Notes: generated from the sequence alone by a model not told the origin. Numbered from the stretch's first letter, positions 8,889 to 17,458 are shown. The stretch: 64,000 nt of DNA from Sinorhizobium psoraleae (GCF_013283645.1 NZ_JABEKV010000004.1:610889-674888); one strand, 5' to 3'. Numbers and translations are program-made.

Positions 8889-8925
8889 CGACACGAATAA
8901 CACAAATCATGTTGACATGGCAACA
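8889..8925. promoter_or_regulatory. candidate lysogeny-switch operator
   Basis: Between the repressor start (8852) and the first rightward ORF (8978) lie an ACACGAAT box (8891-8898) and the dyad TGTTG-6-CAACA (8910-8925). The ACACGAAT box also occurs at about 7056. Expected role: binding by the S24 repressor to control itself and the rightward genes. Confidence 0.45.
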
Positions 8926-8977
8926 CGAGTAATGTCATTCATGACGAGGTGAAACGCAACCGGGAGGAGGGCGGTTG

Positions 8978-9049
8978 ATGAAGGGCCGGCGTAAGATTTT
9001 ACTGACCTTCGTCCGCTTCACGCCTTTCAAGGCGTTGGCCGCGCCCTAG
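8978..9049 (+). CDS. small ORF in the switch position (23 aa)
   Basis: ATG at 8978 sits after a strong ribosome site (GGAGGAGG, 8963-8970). It encodes a basic 23-aa peptide beginning MKGRRKILLTFVRF. It lies where a Cro-like gene would be, but is too short for an HTH. It could be a leader peptide or a truncated gene; the good ribosome site is the main support. Confidence 0.35.
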   Translation: MKGRRKILLTFVRFTPFKALAAP

Positions 9050-9177
9050 ATCAGTCTCGTGGGCATCCGCGCCAAGGATGCCCCAGGAATGTCCCAAGGG
9101 GGACTGGGCGGGGTTAGCAGAAAATCGTTTTGCGCCTATTCCTCCCGCCTTTGGGCTGCAGGTGCAGACGGAACCGC

Positions 9178-9480
9178 GTTGCACGTTCCTGCCCCGGGGT
9201 TTTCTTGGGTGCGGGGTGCGGACGCTTTCCCTGCACTCCGGGGTTCCCACGGGATGCGGGGTGCGGGCGGAAAACCGCTTCGCACTTTTCCTGCACCGGG
9301 GGTTCTCGTGGGATGCGGGGTGCGGGCGGAAAACCGCTTCGCACTTTTCCTGCACCCGGGGTTCCCGCGGGATGCGGGGTGCGGACGGAAAACCGCTTCG
9401 CACTTTTCCTGCACCCGGGTTCCCCTGGGATGCGGGGTGCGGGCGGAAAACCGCTTCGCACTTTTCCTGCACCCCGCGGG
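9178..9480. repeat. R2 repeat array, four clear copies plus degenerate ones
   Basis: Cores (GGAAAACCGCTTCGCACTTTTCCT) start at 9269, 9328, 9387 and 9445, a period of 58-59 bases; weaker copies precede them from about 9178. Arms here are GCGGGGTGC and GCACCCCGC (perfect 9 bp in the last copy), different from the arms at 6.3 kb but still complementary. Confidence 0.95.
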
Positions 9481-9513
9481 AACTGATCGCCGCTCTCCTC
9501 CCCGGCGATCAGC

Positions 9514-9553
9514 GCGAAGCCCTGTCGGCTGGTTTCAACCGACAGGGCTTCGC
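9514..9553. terminator. perfect 15-bp inverted repeat
   Basis: GCGAAGCCCTGTCGG (9514-9528) pairs perfectly with 9539-9553 around a 10-base loop. A smaller dyad, GATCGCCG/CGGCGATC, lies just before it. There is no T-run, so this may be a transcription attenuator, a protein site or a structured RNA rather than a classical terminator. It precedes the phage replication-like gene. Confidence 0.5.
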
Positions 9554-9732
9554 CTCCTGGATGGGGCGCCCGGGATGTGCCGCGCGGTCTCGGCCGGACG
9601 CGTGCGAGGGAGGTTCCGGCGGGCGGCGCGGTCCGACGGGGATTCGTGAACATGGATGGGTAGGCGCAGCGAATTCGGCGTCGCGGCGGGGGGTTCCGAG
9701 CGTCTCGGAAGATGCGGCGCTGCCGGTGAAAG

Positions 9733-10821
9733 GTGGAACAGGGAATGCGGATGAGCGGCATGCGGATCTCGGCGATCGTGGAGGCGCTGGTGACGGCGGG
9801 GGCGACGCCCGAAATGATCCTTTCGGCGGTCTCGGCCGCGGAGGCGCATTCGCTCGAAGCACTCGAGCGGCGCCGGGCCTCCGACCGCGCCCGCCAGCAG
9901 CGCCGCCGGCAGAGGGTGGCGCACGAGGCGATGGCAGTTGACGGGGCGGAAGGCGAGAGCGAGGCGGCATGTCACGGGACTGTGGGTGACAGCCACGTGA
10001 CCGGCCGTGACGCGCCCCTTCCCGATAAAGAAAGATCCCCCGCACCCCCTAAAGAAATTAACCCAACCCGAAACCCAATTTCCGCTGGCGCGGTCCCTGC
10101 CGGTTCGATGCCGGCTGGTTCTCGGTGCCCTGACGTCCGGGGCGAAGCCGCCGGGATCCTCCCGGCCGGACCTCGGGAAGGCGAGCATCCGGCGGTGGGG
10201 CATGGGCAAGGCGGGGATGGGCAAGGCGGGTCTCGGGCGGCCGGGCATCGGGACGCTCTGCATTGCGGGGCCGAGGCCGCAGCTGCGGGCGCCGGACGCC
10301 GTGAAGGCGCGCATGGGCAAGCCGGACGTTCGGAGGCGAGGTGGGGCGAGGGCAAACGCGGCGAGGGCCAACGGGCCGAGGGCAAACGGGCCGAGGATAA
10401 GCGGCGGGCGACGCGGCTGCCGGAGAGGTTTATCCCCGATTGGGCTTTTGCCGCCGGCGAAGGTTTTGGCCCGGCGGAGGCCGAGGCCGAGTTCGAAAAG
10501 TTCCGCGACTACTGGAGCGCCAAGGCGGGGCGCGAGGCGACCAAGCTCGACTGGCTGGCGACCTGGCGCAACTGGATCCGCAATGCCGGTCGGCCAAGGC
10601 CCTTCGGCGGACGGGCGCCGCCCCGGGGCGGGCTCAGACCGAAAGGCGATTTCTGGGCGCACCAGGACGAGGTGCAGCGCGAACTGGACAGGGCGCTTGG
10701 ACGGACATTGGGACGGGCAGGGGCATCGGGGCGATCAGGGGAATGGGGAGCGGCAGGCGATGACGACTTTACCGGCACGACTTTCGAGCTTGAGCGAGGA
10801 GATTGGCAGGCTCGCCGATAG
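9733..10821 (+). CDS. phage replication-like protein
   Basis: 362 aa. The N-terminal 60 residues (ISAIVEALVTAGATPEMILSAV, then an Arg-rich helix) look like a small recognition domain. The middle is long, Gly/Ala/Arg-rich and low in complexity (about 95-230). The C-terminus (RLPERFIPDW, then an FEKFRDYWSAK motif and WLATWRNWIRN) matches the tail seen on many prophage replication-initiator or DnaT-like proteins. The 9733 start is GTG; ATGs at 9745 and 9751 are equally possible. It overlaps the next gene by 62 bases, typical of phage gene packing. The exact role is inferred from family style. Confidence 0.65.
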   Translation: MEQGMRMSGMRISAIVEALVTAGATPEMILSAVSAAEAHSLEALERRRASDRARQQRRRQRVAHEAMAVDGAEGESEAACHGTVGDSHVTGRDAPLPDKERSPAPPKEINPTRNPISAGAVPAGSMPAGSRCPDVRGEAAGILPAGPREGEHPAVGHGQGGDGQGGSRAAGHRDALHCGAEAAAAGAGRREGAHGQAGRSEARWGEGKRGEGQRAEGKRAEDKRRATRLPERFIPDWAFAAGEGFGPAEAEAEFEKFRDYWSAKAGREATKLDWLATWRNWIRNAGRPRPFGGRAPPRGGLRPKGDFWAHQDEVQRELDRALGRTLGRAGASGRSGEWGAAGDDDFTGTTFELERGDWQARR

Positions 10822-11254
10822 GCTGCGGCCGGCGCCGCCGGAGCGCGTGGCCGAGTGCCTCGACGCACTGAAACGCGGCGGCATGGTGGCCCCCGCCGGC
10901 ATCGCGCCTGCCGACTTCCTGCGCGAATACGTGCTCGCGCTTTCGAACGTGCCGGCCTGCGGGCTCATGGCGGCGATCGTGAAGCTGAAGCGCGGCGAAT
11001 ATGCAGCGGTCAGGCCCGGCTTCATGCCGGTGCCGGCGGAGCTTGCGGCCCTTGCCCGGCAGGAGGCGCGCGGCGCCAGGGAAGACATGGCCCGGGCGCG
11101 GGCGACGGCGGAAACCCTGCGGGCGCTCTCGAAGCCGCCGCCGCCCTCGCCGGAAAGCAAGGCGAGGGTGCGGGCGCTTCACGCCCGTTTTCGCGCGCAG
11201 GTGAGTGCGGATCGGGCCGAGGCCACGCCGCCTTCGGCCGGGCAGGGCCAATGA
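10760..11254 (+). CDS. phage-type hypothetical protein
   Basis: 164 aa, MTTLPARLSSLSEEIGRLADRL..., mainly helical and Ala/Arg-rich. A short segment (ADFLREYVLALSNVPACGLMAAIVKLKRGEYAA) is the most ordered-looking part. It starts inside the end of the upstream replication-like gene in another frame, so the two are probably translationally coupled. Proteins of this kind occur in rhizobial prophage early regions, but no function is known. The larger open frame starting at 10007 is the out-of-frame shadow of the upstream gene. Confidence 0.6.
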   Translation: MTTLPARLSSLSEEIGRLADRLRPAPPERVAECLDALKRGGMVAPAGIAPADFLREYVLALSNVPACGLMAAIVKLKRGEYAAVRPGFMPVPAELAALARQEARGAREDMARARATAETLRALSKPPPPSPESKARVRALHARFRAQVSADRAEATPPSAGQGQ

Positions 11255-11641
11255 TGGGGGTGCGCGCGGCTGCCGCCGCTCACACTTGGAACTGCATGTC
11301 TGTGACGAACACAGGGATGACGGAAACCCGGTTGGCTGCACGGAGAGCATTAACCGCCGAACAGTTCTCGGTTGGCTCGACCTTGCTCAGCCGTCGCCCA
11401 ATCTCCCTCATTCCTGTGCTTGTCACAGGAATCCAGCGCGCCCAAGTCCTTGGGCGCGGGAGAATCTTGCGTGGAGTCGATCGGTGGCGCCGCTTTCGCA
11501 GCGTCGATGTTGCGGCCAGACGGCGTCATTCACGGCGCAGACGCGCCGTGGCTGGATTCCTGTGACAGCCACAGGAATGAGGGAGACCTGGGGTTGGGCG
11601 CACAAGACAAGTACGGGAATGAGGGCGGATAGGGCCTAGCG
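11255..11641. repeat. gap with two R3 copies
   Basis: Two R3 elements face each other, at about 11405-11462 (core then GCGCCCAAG/CTTGGGCGC arms) and 11528-11584 (CACGGCGC-type arms then core). No gene is seen. They split an otherwise compact phage operon and probably inserted into it. Confidence 0.8.
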
Positions 11642-11752
11642 ATGAAGTTCGGCCAGGCAGAAAACATTAGCCGGCGAAATAATTGGGCCCTTCAGGGGGC
11701 ACGGAAACACGAAACGAGGCCGGAATCGCGCCGGCAGGGGAAACAGGAGTAA
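11642..11752 (+). CDS. small ORF coupled to the DnaA-like gene (36 aa)
   Basis: ATG 11642 opens a 36-aa frame, MKFGQAENISRRNNWALQGA..., whose TAA ends three bases before the next ATG (11756). The next gene's ribosome site (CAGGAG) lies inside its last codons. This coupling suggests a real leader or small phage protein, very basic overall. Weak support otherwise. Confidence 0.35.
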   Translation: MKFGQAENISRRNNWALQGARKHETRPESRRQGKQE

Positions 11753-11755
11753 GCA

Positions 11756-12271
11756 ATGACGAACCATTCGGAAGGGACACAGTCGCAGCGGGCGCGGCAG
11801 CAGCGGCACTACGGCGCCGTGCGCGAGCGGCTGATGCGGCCGGCGAACGCGGTCGTCTCGGCCGCCGCGGCGGCGGAGCTCGAAAGGCGGCTGGCGGCGC
11901 TTGCGACCGATAACGCGGCCAAGGCGCGCCGGATCGCGGCGCTCGAGACGGAGCTTGCGGACGCCGGGGCACGGCTCGTTGCCCAGGCGCAGGCGCTGCT
12001 CACGGGGCGGGCCGGGGAGGCCGAGGGCGGCGACCGCCGGCCGCCGGTCGAGGAGATCGTCGCCGCGGTGCTTGAAGGTTTTCCGGGGGTGACCTGGGAG
12101 GACATCATCAGCGTGCGCCGCGAGCGCCGGCTGGTCGAGCCCCGGCACGCCTGCATGCGCGCGGTCTACGAGGCGCGCAAGGATCTCTCGCTGCCGCTGA
12201 TCGGCCGCATCTTCCGCCGCAACCACACGACCGTGCTCGGCGTGGTGCAGCGGCGGTCCGCCGATGCTTGA
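11756..12271 (+). CDS. stand-alone DnaA domain IV (DnaA-box binding) protein
   Basis: 171 aa. The N-terminal half is an Ala-rich coiled coil (about 35-85, RLAALATDNAAKARRIAALE). The C-terminal 80 residues are DnaA domain IV: VEEIVAAVLEGFPGVTWEDI, then RRERRLVEPRHACMRAVYEA and the signature RNHTTVLGVVQ, equal to DnaA's DHTTVLHAVRK. The AAA+ ATPase and domain I are absent, so it should bind DnaA boxes without opening DNA. In a phage setting it could recruit or block host replication, or regulate transcription. CAGGAG precedes the ATG. Confidence 0.85.
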   Translation: MTNHSEGTQSQRARQQRHYGAVRERLMRPANAVVSAAAAAELERRLAALATDNAAKARRIAALETELADAGARLVAQAQALLTGRAGEAEGGDRRPPVEEIVAAVLEGFPGVTWEDIISVRRERRLVEPRHACMRAVYEARKDLSLPLIGRIFRRNHTTVLGVVQRRSADA

Positions 12272-12410
12272 GGCGGGCGTGGTACCGGCGATTGGAGCAA
12301 TTGTTTCAATGGTTTGCGCGTGGTTCCGGAGAAATCGAATCATGTCACCCCGATCGGGACGGGCAGCCGCAAAATTGTCTCACCCTGGCCGGATTTCCGC
12401 CGGCGCGAGG

Positions 12411-12616
12411 CGAGACGGAAAACCGCTTCACACTTTTCCTCACCCCCGCTTCTTTGGTGTGACGCGGGGTGGGACGGAAAACCGGAAACCACTTTTCCTC
12501 ACCCCGCTTCTTTGTCGACGCGGGGTGGACGGAAAACCGGAAACCACATTTCCTACCCCGCTTCCTTGTCGACGCGGGGTGGACGGAAACCGCTTCACAC
12601 TTTCCTACCCCGCTTG
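12411..12616. repeat. R2 repeat array, four copies
   Basis: Cores start at 12417, 12476, 12531 and 12585. Arms are GCGGGGTG and CACCCCGC. Two copies have a changed inner loop (CCGGAAACCAC instead of CCGCTTCACAC) while the GGAAAA/TTTTCC stem is kept. The array fills the gap between two phage-type genes. Confidence 0.95.
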
Positions 12617-12630
12617 AAAGGACCCCGAAA

Positions 12631-13251
12631 ATGACGAGCAAAGCCCAGAAACTCCGTGCGAAGCGCAAGGCGCAGCTTGGACGCCCGCGCAAGGCCAATG
12701 CCGAGCGCTTCGCCTGCGGCAAGATCCGGCCGGAATGGTCGAGGCAGGAGAGCGAGAAGGAGGCAATGGCGGTGGCGCTTGCCGCGCGCAAGCGCATGCA
12801 CGGGCTCGACACGACGAGCGCCTTCGCCGGCTACACGCTCGGCCGCCTGTTCCTCGATGGTCGCATCACCGCCGAGCAGCGCGAGGCCGGCGACGACTAT
12901 GCCGCGGCGATGGCGCGCTACTATCACCTGAACGGCATCCCTTACCCGAGCGTTCGCGCCCAGGCGCTCGACCGGGTGGCGGGGCATCCCGGCGAGACGA
13001 GCGAGGAACGCGCCCGGATGGCGCTGAAGGCGGCCGACCGGATGATGCGGCTCGAGGGCGTGCTTGCCGGCTGCGAGGAGGGCCGGCAGGTGAAAACGAC
13101 GATCTTCAACGTCTGCGTCATGGACTACGAGGGCCTGCGGCTGATGCCAGAGCCGCAGCTCGCGTGGCTGAGGCGCGGACTGAACGCGCTCATCTTCGAC
13201 AAGGGCTTGCGTGAATATGGGGAGGGCGGTGCTTCGTTTGAGCAGCGATAG
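12631..13251 (+). CDS. phage-type hypothetical protein
   Basis: 206 aa. A very basic N-terminus (MTSKAQKLRAKRKAQLGRPRKA) is followed by a helical body. Notable segments are FAGYTLGRLFLDGRITAEQREAGD, Y-rich AMARYYHLNGIPYP, and a C-terminal helical block (MPEPQLAWLRRGLNAL). The arrangement is reminiscent of small prophage late-early regulators, but no known domain is identified. It is the last gene of the rightward phage block before the duplicated repeat zone. Confidence 0.6.
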   Translation: MTSKAQKLRAKRKAQLGRPRKANAERFACGKIRPEWSRQESEKEAMAVALAARKRMHGLDTTSAFAGYTLGRLFLDGRITAEQREAGDDYAAAMARYYHLNGIPYPSVRAQALDRVAGHPGETSEERARMALKAADRMMRLEGVLAGCEEGRQVKTTIFNVCVMDYEGLRLMPEPQLAWLRRGLNALIFDKGLREYGEGGASFEQR

Positions 13252-14464
13252 GAATATATTCCCTGCAGATTGCGGCGCGGGAGTTCCACTCATCACGTCC
13301 AGAGCTGATCCGGCCAGCAATACAGATGCTCTCGTCCCTGTGCTCGTCACAGGGATGAGCGGCCCAGGTCGGCGGTGCGGGAGGCTCGGTCTCGACAGCC
13401 GTGGCGGCGTCGGATCGCCAAATGCGTATCGGGTGGCAGCCGCCGATCGTTCAAGCCCTTGCCTTGTCGGCATATCCGACGTCAATCACGGCGCCGACGC
13501 GCCGTGGCTGGATCCCTGTGACGAGCACAGGGATGAGGGAGTTCTGGGGTGGCCGCCCAACCAGCATCGACCGCCGAGCATTCCTCGGCTGGCTCGATCT
13601 TGCTCGGCCATGGCCGCGGTTGGCTCATTCCTGCGCGCATGCGGACGAGGGAGTGTGTTGTCATGGCTGACGAAAAAATGAAGGCGGTGCTCGGAGGGCT
13701 GTTGGCCGCCTGCGGCTGACCATCCGCACCTCTCGACGCGAGGATGTAGACATAGCCTTTCATGTTTCTCAGCTTGATTGAAGAATTCGGCATGAGCAAG
13801 CAGGAGTTGCTTGCGGCGCGCGTGCGCTGGTACGCGTTGCAGTTTGGCGGGCGCGAACCGCGCTGGCCAGAGAGATCATTCGGCCCGGCCCCGCGCCGGC
13901 GGCGCGGGAGACTCCCGCTTGATCAATGGCCCGAACGGCCGCGGCGTCGCGTCACCCTTCAGCCGACCGTCGTCCAGAGCCCCTTGCCTTGTTGGCATAT
14001 CCGACGTCAATCACGGCGCCGACGCGTCGTGGCTGGATCCCTGTGACGAGCACAGGGATGAGGGAATTTTGGGTTGGCCGCCCAACCAGCATCAACCGCC
14101 GAACATTCCTCGGCTGGCTCGATCTTGCTCGGCCATGGCCGCGGTTGGCTCGTTCCTGTGCGCGTCATGCGGATGAGGGAGTGTGTTGTCATGGCAGGGG
14201 AAACGAAGGCGGGGAGTGTTCGGAGGTCGCTGTTGGCCACCTGCGGCTGACCGTCCGCACCTCATTCCTGTGCTCGTCACAGGAATCCAGCCGCGGCCCA
14301 AGTCGGCGGCGCGTGAGTTCCACTCATCACGTCCAGAGCTGATCCGGCCAGCAATACAGATGCTCTCGTCCCTGTGTCACAGGGATGAGCGGCCCAGGCG
14401 GTGCGGGAGGCTCTGTCTCGACAGCCGTGGCGGCGTCGGATCGCCACATGCGTATCGCGTGGCC
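13252..14464. repeat. mosaic of duplicated segments and R3 elements
   Basis: The zone holds R3 cores at about 13328, 13489, 13996, 14260 and 14363, each with its own hairpin arms. Larger blocks recur: a segment around 13540-13670 returns at 14070-14200 and, inverted, at 14950-15130; another at 13285-13400 returns at 14315-14430. A fragment at 13735-13860 copies the 5' end and upstream region of the GIY-YIG gene (14730-14865), so an ancestral GIY-YIG copy was lost. No intact gene lies inside. Confidence 0.85.
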
Positions 14465-14755
14465 TCACAGGCCGTGCAAATAGTGCGAGATGTCCTGCCA
14501 TTCCGGATTCATGGCCTCGATGAGGTTCAGCTTCCACTGCCGTGGCCATTTCTTCATGGTCTTTTCCCGCGTGATCGCAGCCGTCAAAAGGTCGAATTCC
14601 TCGAACCAGACCAAGGTCTTGACGCCGTATTTCGATGTGAAACCGGGTGTGAGCTCCTGCTGGTGCTCAAGGAGGCGGCGGGCCAGGTCGCGAGTGACGC
14701 CTGTGTAAAGCGTGCCGTTTCGTTTCGACGCGAGGATGTAGACATAGCCTTTCAT
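14465..14755 (-). CDS. small GIY-YIG nuclease-family protein
   Basis: 96 aa. The motif YVYILAS...GTLYTGVTRDLARRLLEH gives both halves of the GIY-YIG signature (YVY and YTG), the catalytic Arg in LARRL, and the later helix EKTMKKWPRQWKLNLIEAMNPEW typical of the UPF0213/YhbQ-like single-domain group. These may nick or cleave DNA. ATG 14755 is used; a longer start at 14785 (MPNSSIKL) is possible. It is embedded in the duplicated R3 mosaic and its own 5' end is duplicated 1 kb to the left. Confidence 0.9.
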   Translation of the reverse strand: MKGYVYILASKRNGTLYTGVTRDLARRLLEHQQELTPGFTSKYGVKTLVWFEEFDLLTAAITREKTMKKWPRQWKLNLIEAMNPEWQDISHYLHGL

Positions 14756-15416
14756 GTCTCTCAGCTTGATTGAAGAATTCGGCATGAGCAAGCAGGAGTT
14801 GCTTGCGGCGCGCGGGCGCTGGTACGCGTTGCAGTTTGGCGGGCGCGATCCGCGCTGGCTCATTGTTGGAGCGAGTCTCGCACGCGCCGCCGACGCGACG
14901 CGGCTGGATTCCTGTGACGAGCACAGGAATGAGGTGCGGATGGTCAGCCGCAGGCGGCCAACAGCGACCTCCGAACACTCCCCGCCTTCATTTTTCCTCT
15001 GCCACCACAACACACTCCCGCATCCGCATGACGCGCACAGGAATGAACCGACCCGGCCATGGCCGAGCACGATCGAGCCAGCCGAGGCATGTTCGGCGGT
15101 TGATGCTGGTTGGGCGGCCAACCCAGAACTCCCTCATCCCTGTGCTCGTCACAGGGATCCAGCCACGGCGCGTCGGCGCCGTGATTGACGTCGGATATGC
15201 CTAAAACGGGACGACCGGCCGGCTAAAGGGCGACGCGACGCCGCGGCTATTCGCGCCATTGATCAAGCGGAGTCTCCCGCGCCGCAGGTGCAGCGCCGGG
15301 CTGAATGACGTCTCTGGCCATCCGTCGATCGCCTGTCACGAAATCCCGATATTCCGGTTTCAGCGCTGCTGCATTGATTCCGCACGCGTTTGCAAACCAC
15401 ATCTCCGGGCGCACCC
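14756..15416. repeat. right arm of the repeat mosaic, then intergenic DNA
   Basis: R3 copies lie at 14883-14932 (TTCCTGTG form) and 15130-15186 (TCCCTGTG form with CACGGCGC arms). The block between them is an inverted partner of 14070-14240. From 15200 to 15416 nothing recognisable is seen before the methyltransferase start. Confidence 0.75.
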
Positions 15417-16220
15417 ATGGTCACACAAGGAATGCGATACAACTCCGCCATTATCGACTTTCAAAGAAAGCGCGGGGGCGATTCCATCGCGTTTTTCGTG
15501 CCGTTTCTCACGCGCGATATGGACCTGCTCGACGTCGGTTGCGGGCCGGGCACGATCACGGCCGGCTTCGCCGATGTCGTGCGGACTGTTACCGGCCTTG
15601 ACCTGGAGCCGAAAGCCATTGCCGCCGCCAATCAGATGGTCGCGGCAGCAGGCCATGCCAATCTGGGCTTTGTGGTAGGCGACATGACTTCGCTGCCATT
15701 CGAGGACGGCAGTTTCGACGCGGTGTTCTTCCACGCGGTGCTCTATCACCTCGGTGCTGCGAAACTCCGGAAAACGCTCGCGGAAGCCTTGCGGGTGCTG
15801 AAGCCGGGCGGGCTGATCGTCACGCGCGATGCCGATGCCGGCGGCAATGTCATCTACCCGGAGACGTCAGGCATCCTGCTTTCCCTGGACCTGTGGCAGC
15901 GCTGGTACGAGCACTCATCGATCGACGCCGTTTATTTCGGGCGGCGTCAGGAGGCTGTCCTGCGATCTCATGGTTTCGTGCCGGTCTGGAGCGGCGCAAG
16001 CCATGTCAATCACAGCGCCGATGCGCCGACCCGGCGGGAAACCGTTGAGGACGCGAAAAGGAGTCTCGAAAGCCTCTCCGAAGGCCTCGTTCAACGGGGT
16101 CTCGCCGACCGCCAGGAGATCGAGACGGCGCTCTCGGCCTGGGACCGGTGGGGCAGCGATCCGGATGCGGTCTACCTGCGTTGTCGATGCGAATGCGTCG
16201 CGACAGTGCCGCGCGTCTGA
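15417..16220 (+). CDS. class I SAM-dependent methyltransferase
   Basis: 267 aa. Motif I (LLDVGCGPGTITAGFA) binds SAM, followed by motif II-like LDLEPKAI, DMTSLPFEDGSFDAVFFHAVLYHL (motif IV) and the LRVLKPGGLIVTRD motif. This is the UbiE/Methyltransf_11 type that usually methylates small molecules. The substrate is unknown. ATG 15417 is chosen; the upstream codons open at a TTG and look non-coding. The C-terminal 60 residues are a helical cap seen in related rhizobial enzymes. Confidence 0.85.
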   Translation: MVTQGMRYNSAIIDFQRKRGGDSIAFFVPFLTRDMDLLDVGCGPGTITAGFADVVRTVTGLDLEPKAIAAANQMVAAAGHANLGFVVGDMTSLPFEDGSFDAVFFHAVLYHLGAAKLRKTLAEALRVLKPGGLIVTRDADAGGNVIYPETSGILLSLDLWQRWYEHSSIDAVYFGRRQEAVLRSHGFVPVWSGASHVNHSADAPTRRETVEDAKRSLESLSEGLVQRGLADRQEIETALSAWDRWGSDPDAVYLRCRCECVATVPRV

Positions 16221-16498
16221 TCAGGCGCGCAAGGGTCGCTGTCGGTCTTTGAACTGCACACATGCAGTAAAACCTTTGGCTGCGGCTCGATGACCTGCTC
16301 CCCGAACGGCGTGACAGGCGCAGCGCCCAAGGCTGTGGCCGACGTGTGAATGGCTTCGGAATCGATTGGCCCATCCCAGTCAGGTGTGTCTCGCGCGCCG
16401 CCGACGTAGCGCCGATTGTGGAATGCGAGCCTCAGCGCCCGTTGCGGACCATCGAAAATCAGTTAATGGATGGGGAGCTCATTGGAGGGTTTCTGATT

Positions 16499-16876
16499 GT
16501 GCGCCTGAATCAGGTGACAGTTACGATGCCGGACTTGGACGCGGGATGGCATTTCTATTGCACGCTGGGCCTCAAGCCCGTGGTTGACGCGCGTCCCCGG
16601 TATGCACGTTTTGTTTGCCCGGACGGAGAGAGCACCTTTTCCCTGGTTCAGGGCGAAGGCGGTGGCCGCGGAACAACCGTGTATTTCGAGTGCGAGAATC
16701 TGGACGCAACGGTCCGCGCTCTTCGCGACGTCGGCCTCCAGTTCGCAAGCGAGCCCGAGGATAAGAGCTGGCTTTGGCGAGAGGCCGAGCTATTCGACCC
16801 CGGCGGAAACCGAGTGGTCCTTTACTTTGCCGGACGGAATCGCCTCGATCCTCCGTGGCGCGTGTTCCCAAGGTGA
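16499..16876 (+). CDS. VOC (glyoxalase/bleomycin-resistance) family protein
   Basis: 125 aa with the VOC beta-alpha-beta-beta-beta pattern: VRLNQVTVTMPDLDAGWHFY at the start and ELFDPGGNRVVLYFAG at the end, the latter holding the position of the last metal ligand. The GTG at 16499 is preferred because GGAGGG stands 9 bases upstream; an ATG at 16466 in the same frame has no such site. Members bind metals and act on glyoxals, dioxygenation substrates or antibiotics; which one applies here cannot be told. Confidence 0.75.
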   Translation: MRLNQVTVTMPDLDAGWHFYCTLGLKPVVDARPRYARFVCPDGESTFSLVQGEGGGRGTTVYFECENLDATVRALRDVGLQFASEPEDKSWLWREAELFDPGGNRVVLYFAGRNRLDPPWRVFPR

Positions 16877-16924
16877 GGCGACACGGACATACTTGTGACG
16901 AGGCTTCATCCTTGTGACAAGGTT

Positions 16925-16972
16925 TCCGGACGAAAAACCGCTACAGCCTTTCCCGGAATTGCTCTAACTACG
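16925..16972 (+). repeat. R2 repeat, degenerate single copy
   Basis: CCGGACGAAAAACCGCTACAGCC then TTTCCCGGAATTGC: a core with substitutions and one arm of the GCAATTCC/GGAATTGC type. Confidence 0.6.
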
Positions 16973-16985
16973 CCCGGTCACCCGC

Positions 16986-17288
16986 TCAGGGAGCTGTCGG
17001 CGGGGGCGTGACTCCCAGGTAGTAATCGCCCTGGTGGCTACCCTGGTATTCGTTGGTGTAGCGATCGCGGGCCGCGCCGAGGTTGGCCGGCGGTATCCGC
17101 TCGACGTAGATGCTGCCGGTCGGCGCCGGATCGACGTAGATGACTTCCGGAGGTGCCGGCTCGACATAGACGCTGCCGGTCGGCGCACGATCCACATAGT
17201 ACATGTCGGCAAAGGCCGGTCCGGCCGCGCCGAGAAGGGCTGCGGAGAGGACGAATGCAGCGGATGATGTTCTCAGGGATACTCTCAT
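16986..17288 (-). CDS. small secreted protein with YV(D/E)xAP repeats
   Basis: 100 aa. The signal peptide MRVSLRTSSAAFVLSAALLGAAGPAFA is followed by a short motif repeated about five times with variation (MYYVDRAPTGS, VYVEPAPPEV, IYVDPAPTGS, IYVERIPPAN), then a Tyr-rich stretch and a Pro tail. It is likely exported to the periplasm or surface. The start at 17288 gives a proper signal peptide. No known family; the repeat looks like an extended linker or cell-wall interacting peptide. Confidence 0.65.
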   Translation of the reverse strand: MRVSLRTSSAAFVLSAALLGAAGPAFADMYYVDRAPTGSVYVEPAPPEVIYVDPAPTGSIYVERIPPANLGAARDRYTNEYQGSHQGDYYLGVTPPPTAP

Positions 17289-17458
17289 GGCATTGCTCCT
17301 GTTCCGTTCGGCATCCGGCCGCGGCACGTCCCTTCGGACATGCAAAGGCCGCTTCGATGCTGCGGTCGGAGGAATAACGCCTTATCGGTCAGACCGTTCC
17401 GACGGCTGCGAGAACTCCGGGGGGTTGCGGATAGGGATTCCGGCAAATTCCTGTTCCG

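Noticed and set aside
9178..9480. R2 arrays considered as CRISPR arrays
   Set aside because: The spacers are not unique, the units are about 58 bp with the core repeated and arms pairing, and no cas genes are near.
10007..10759. N-terminal part of the frame leading into the 10760 gene
   Set aside because: It overlaps the replication-like gene, which keeps conserved C-terminal motifs; this part reads as repetitive Arg/Gly/Pro. Only the segment from ATG 10760 is credible.
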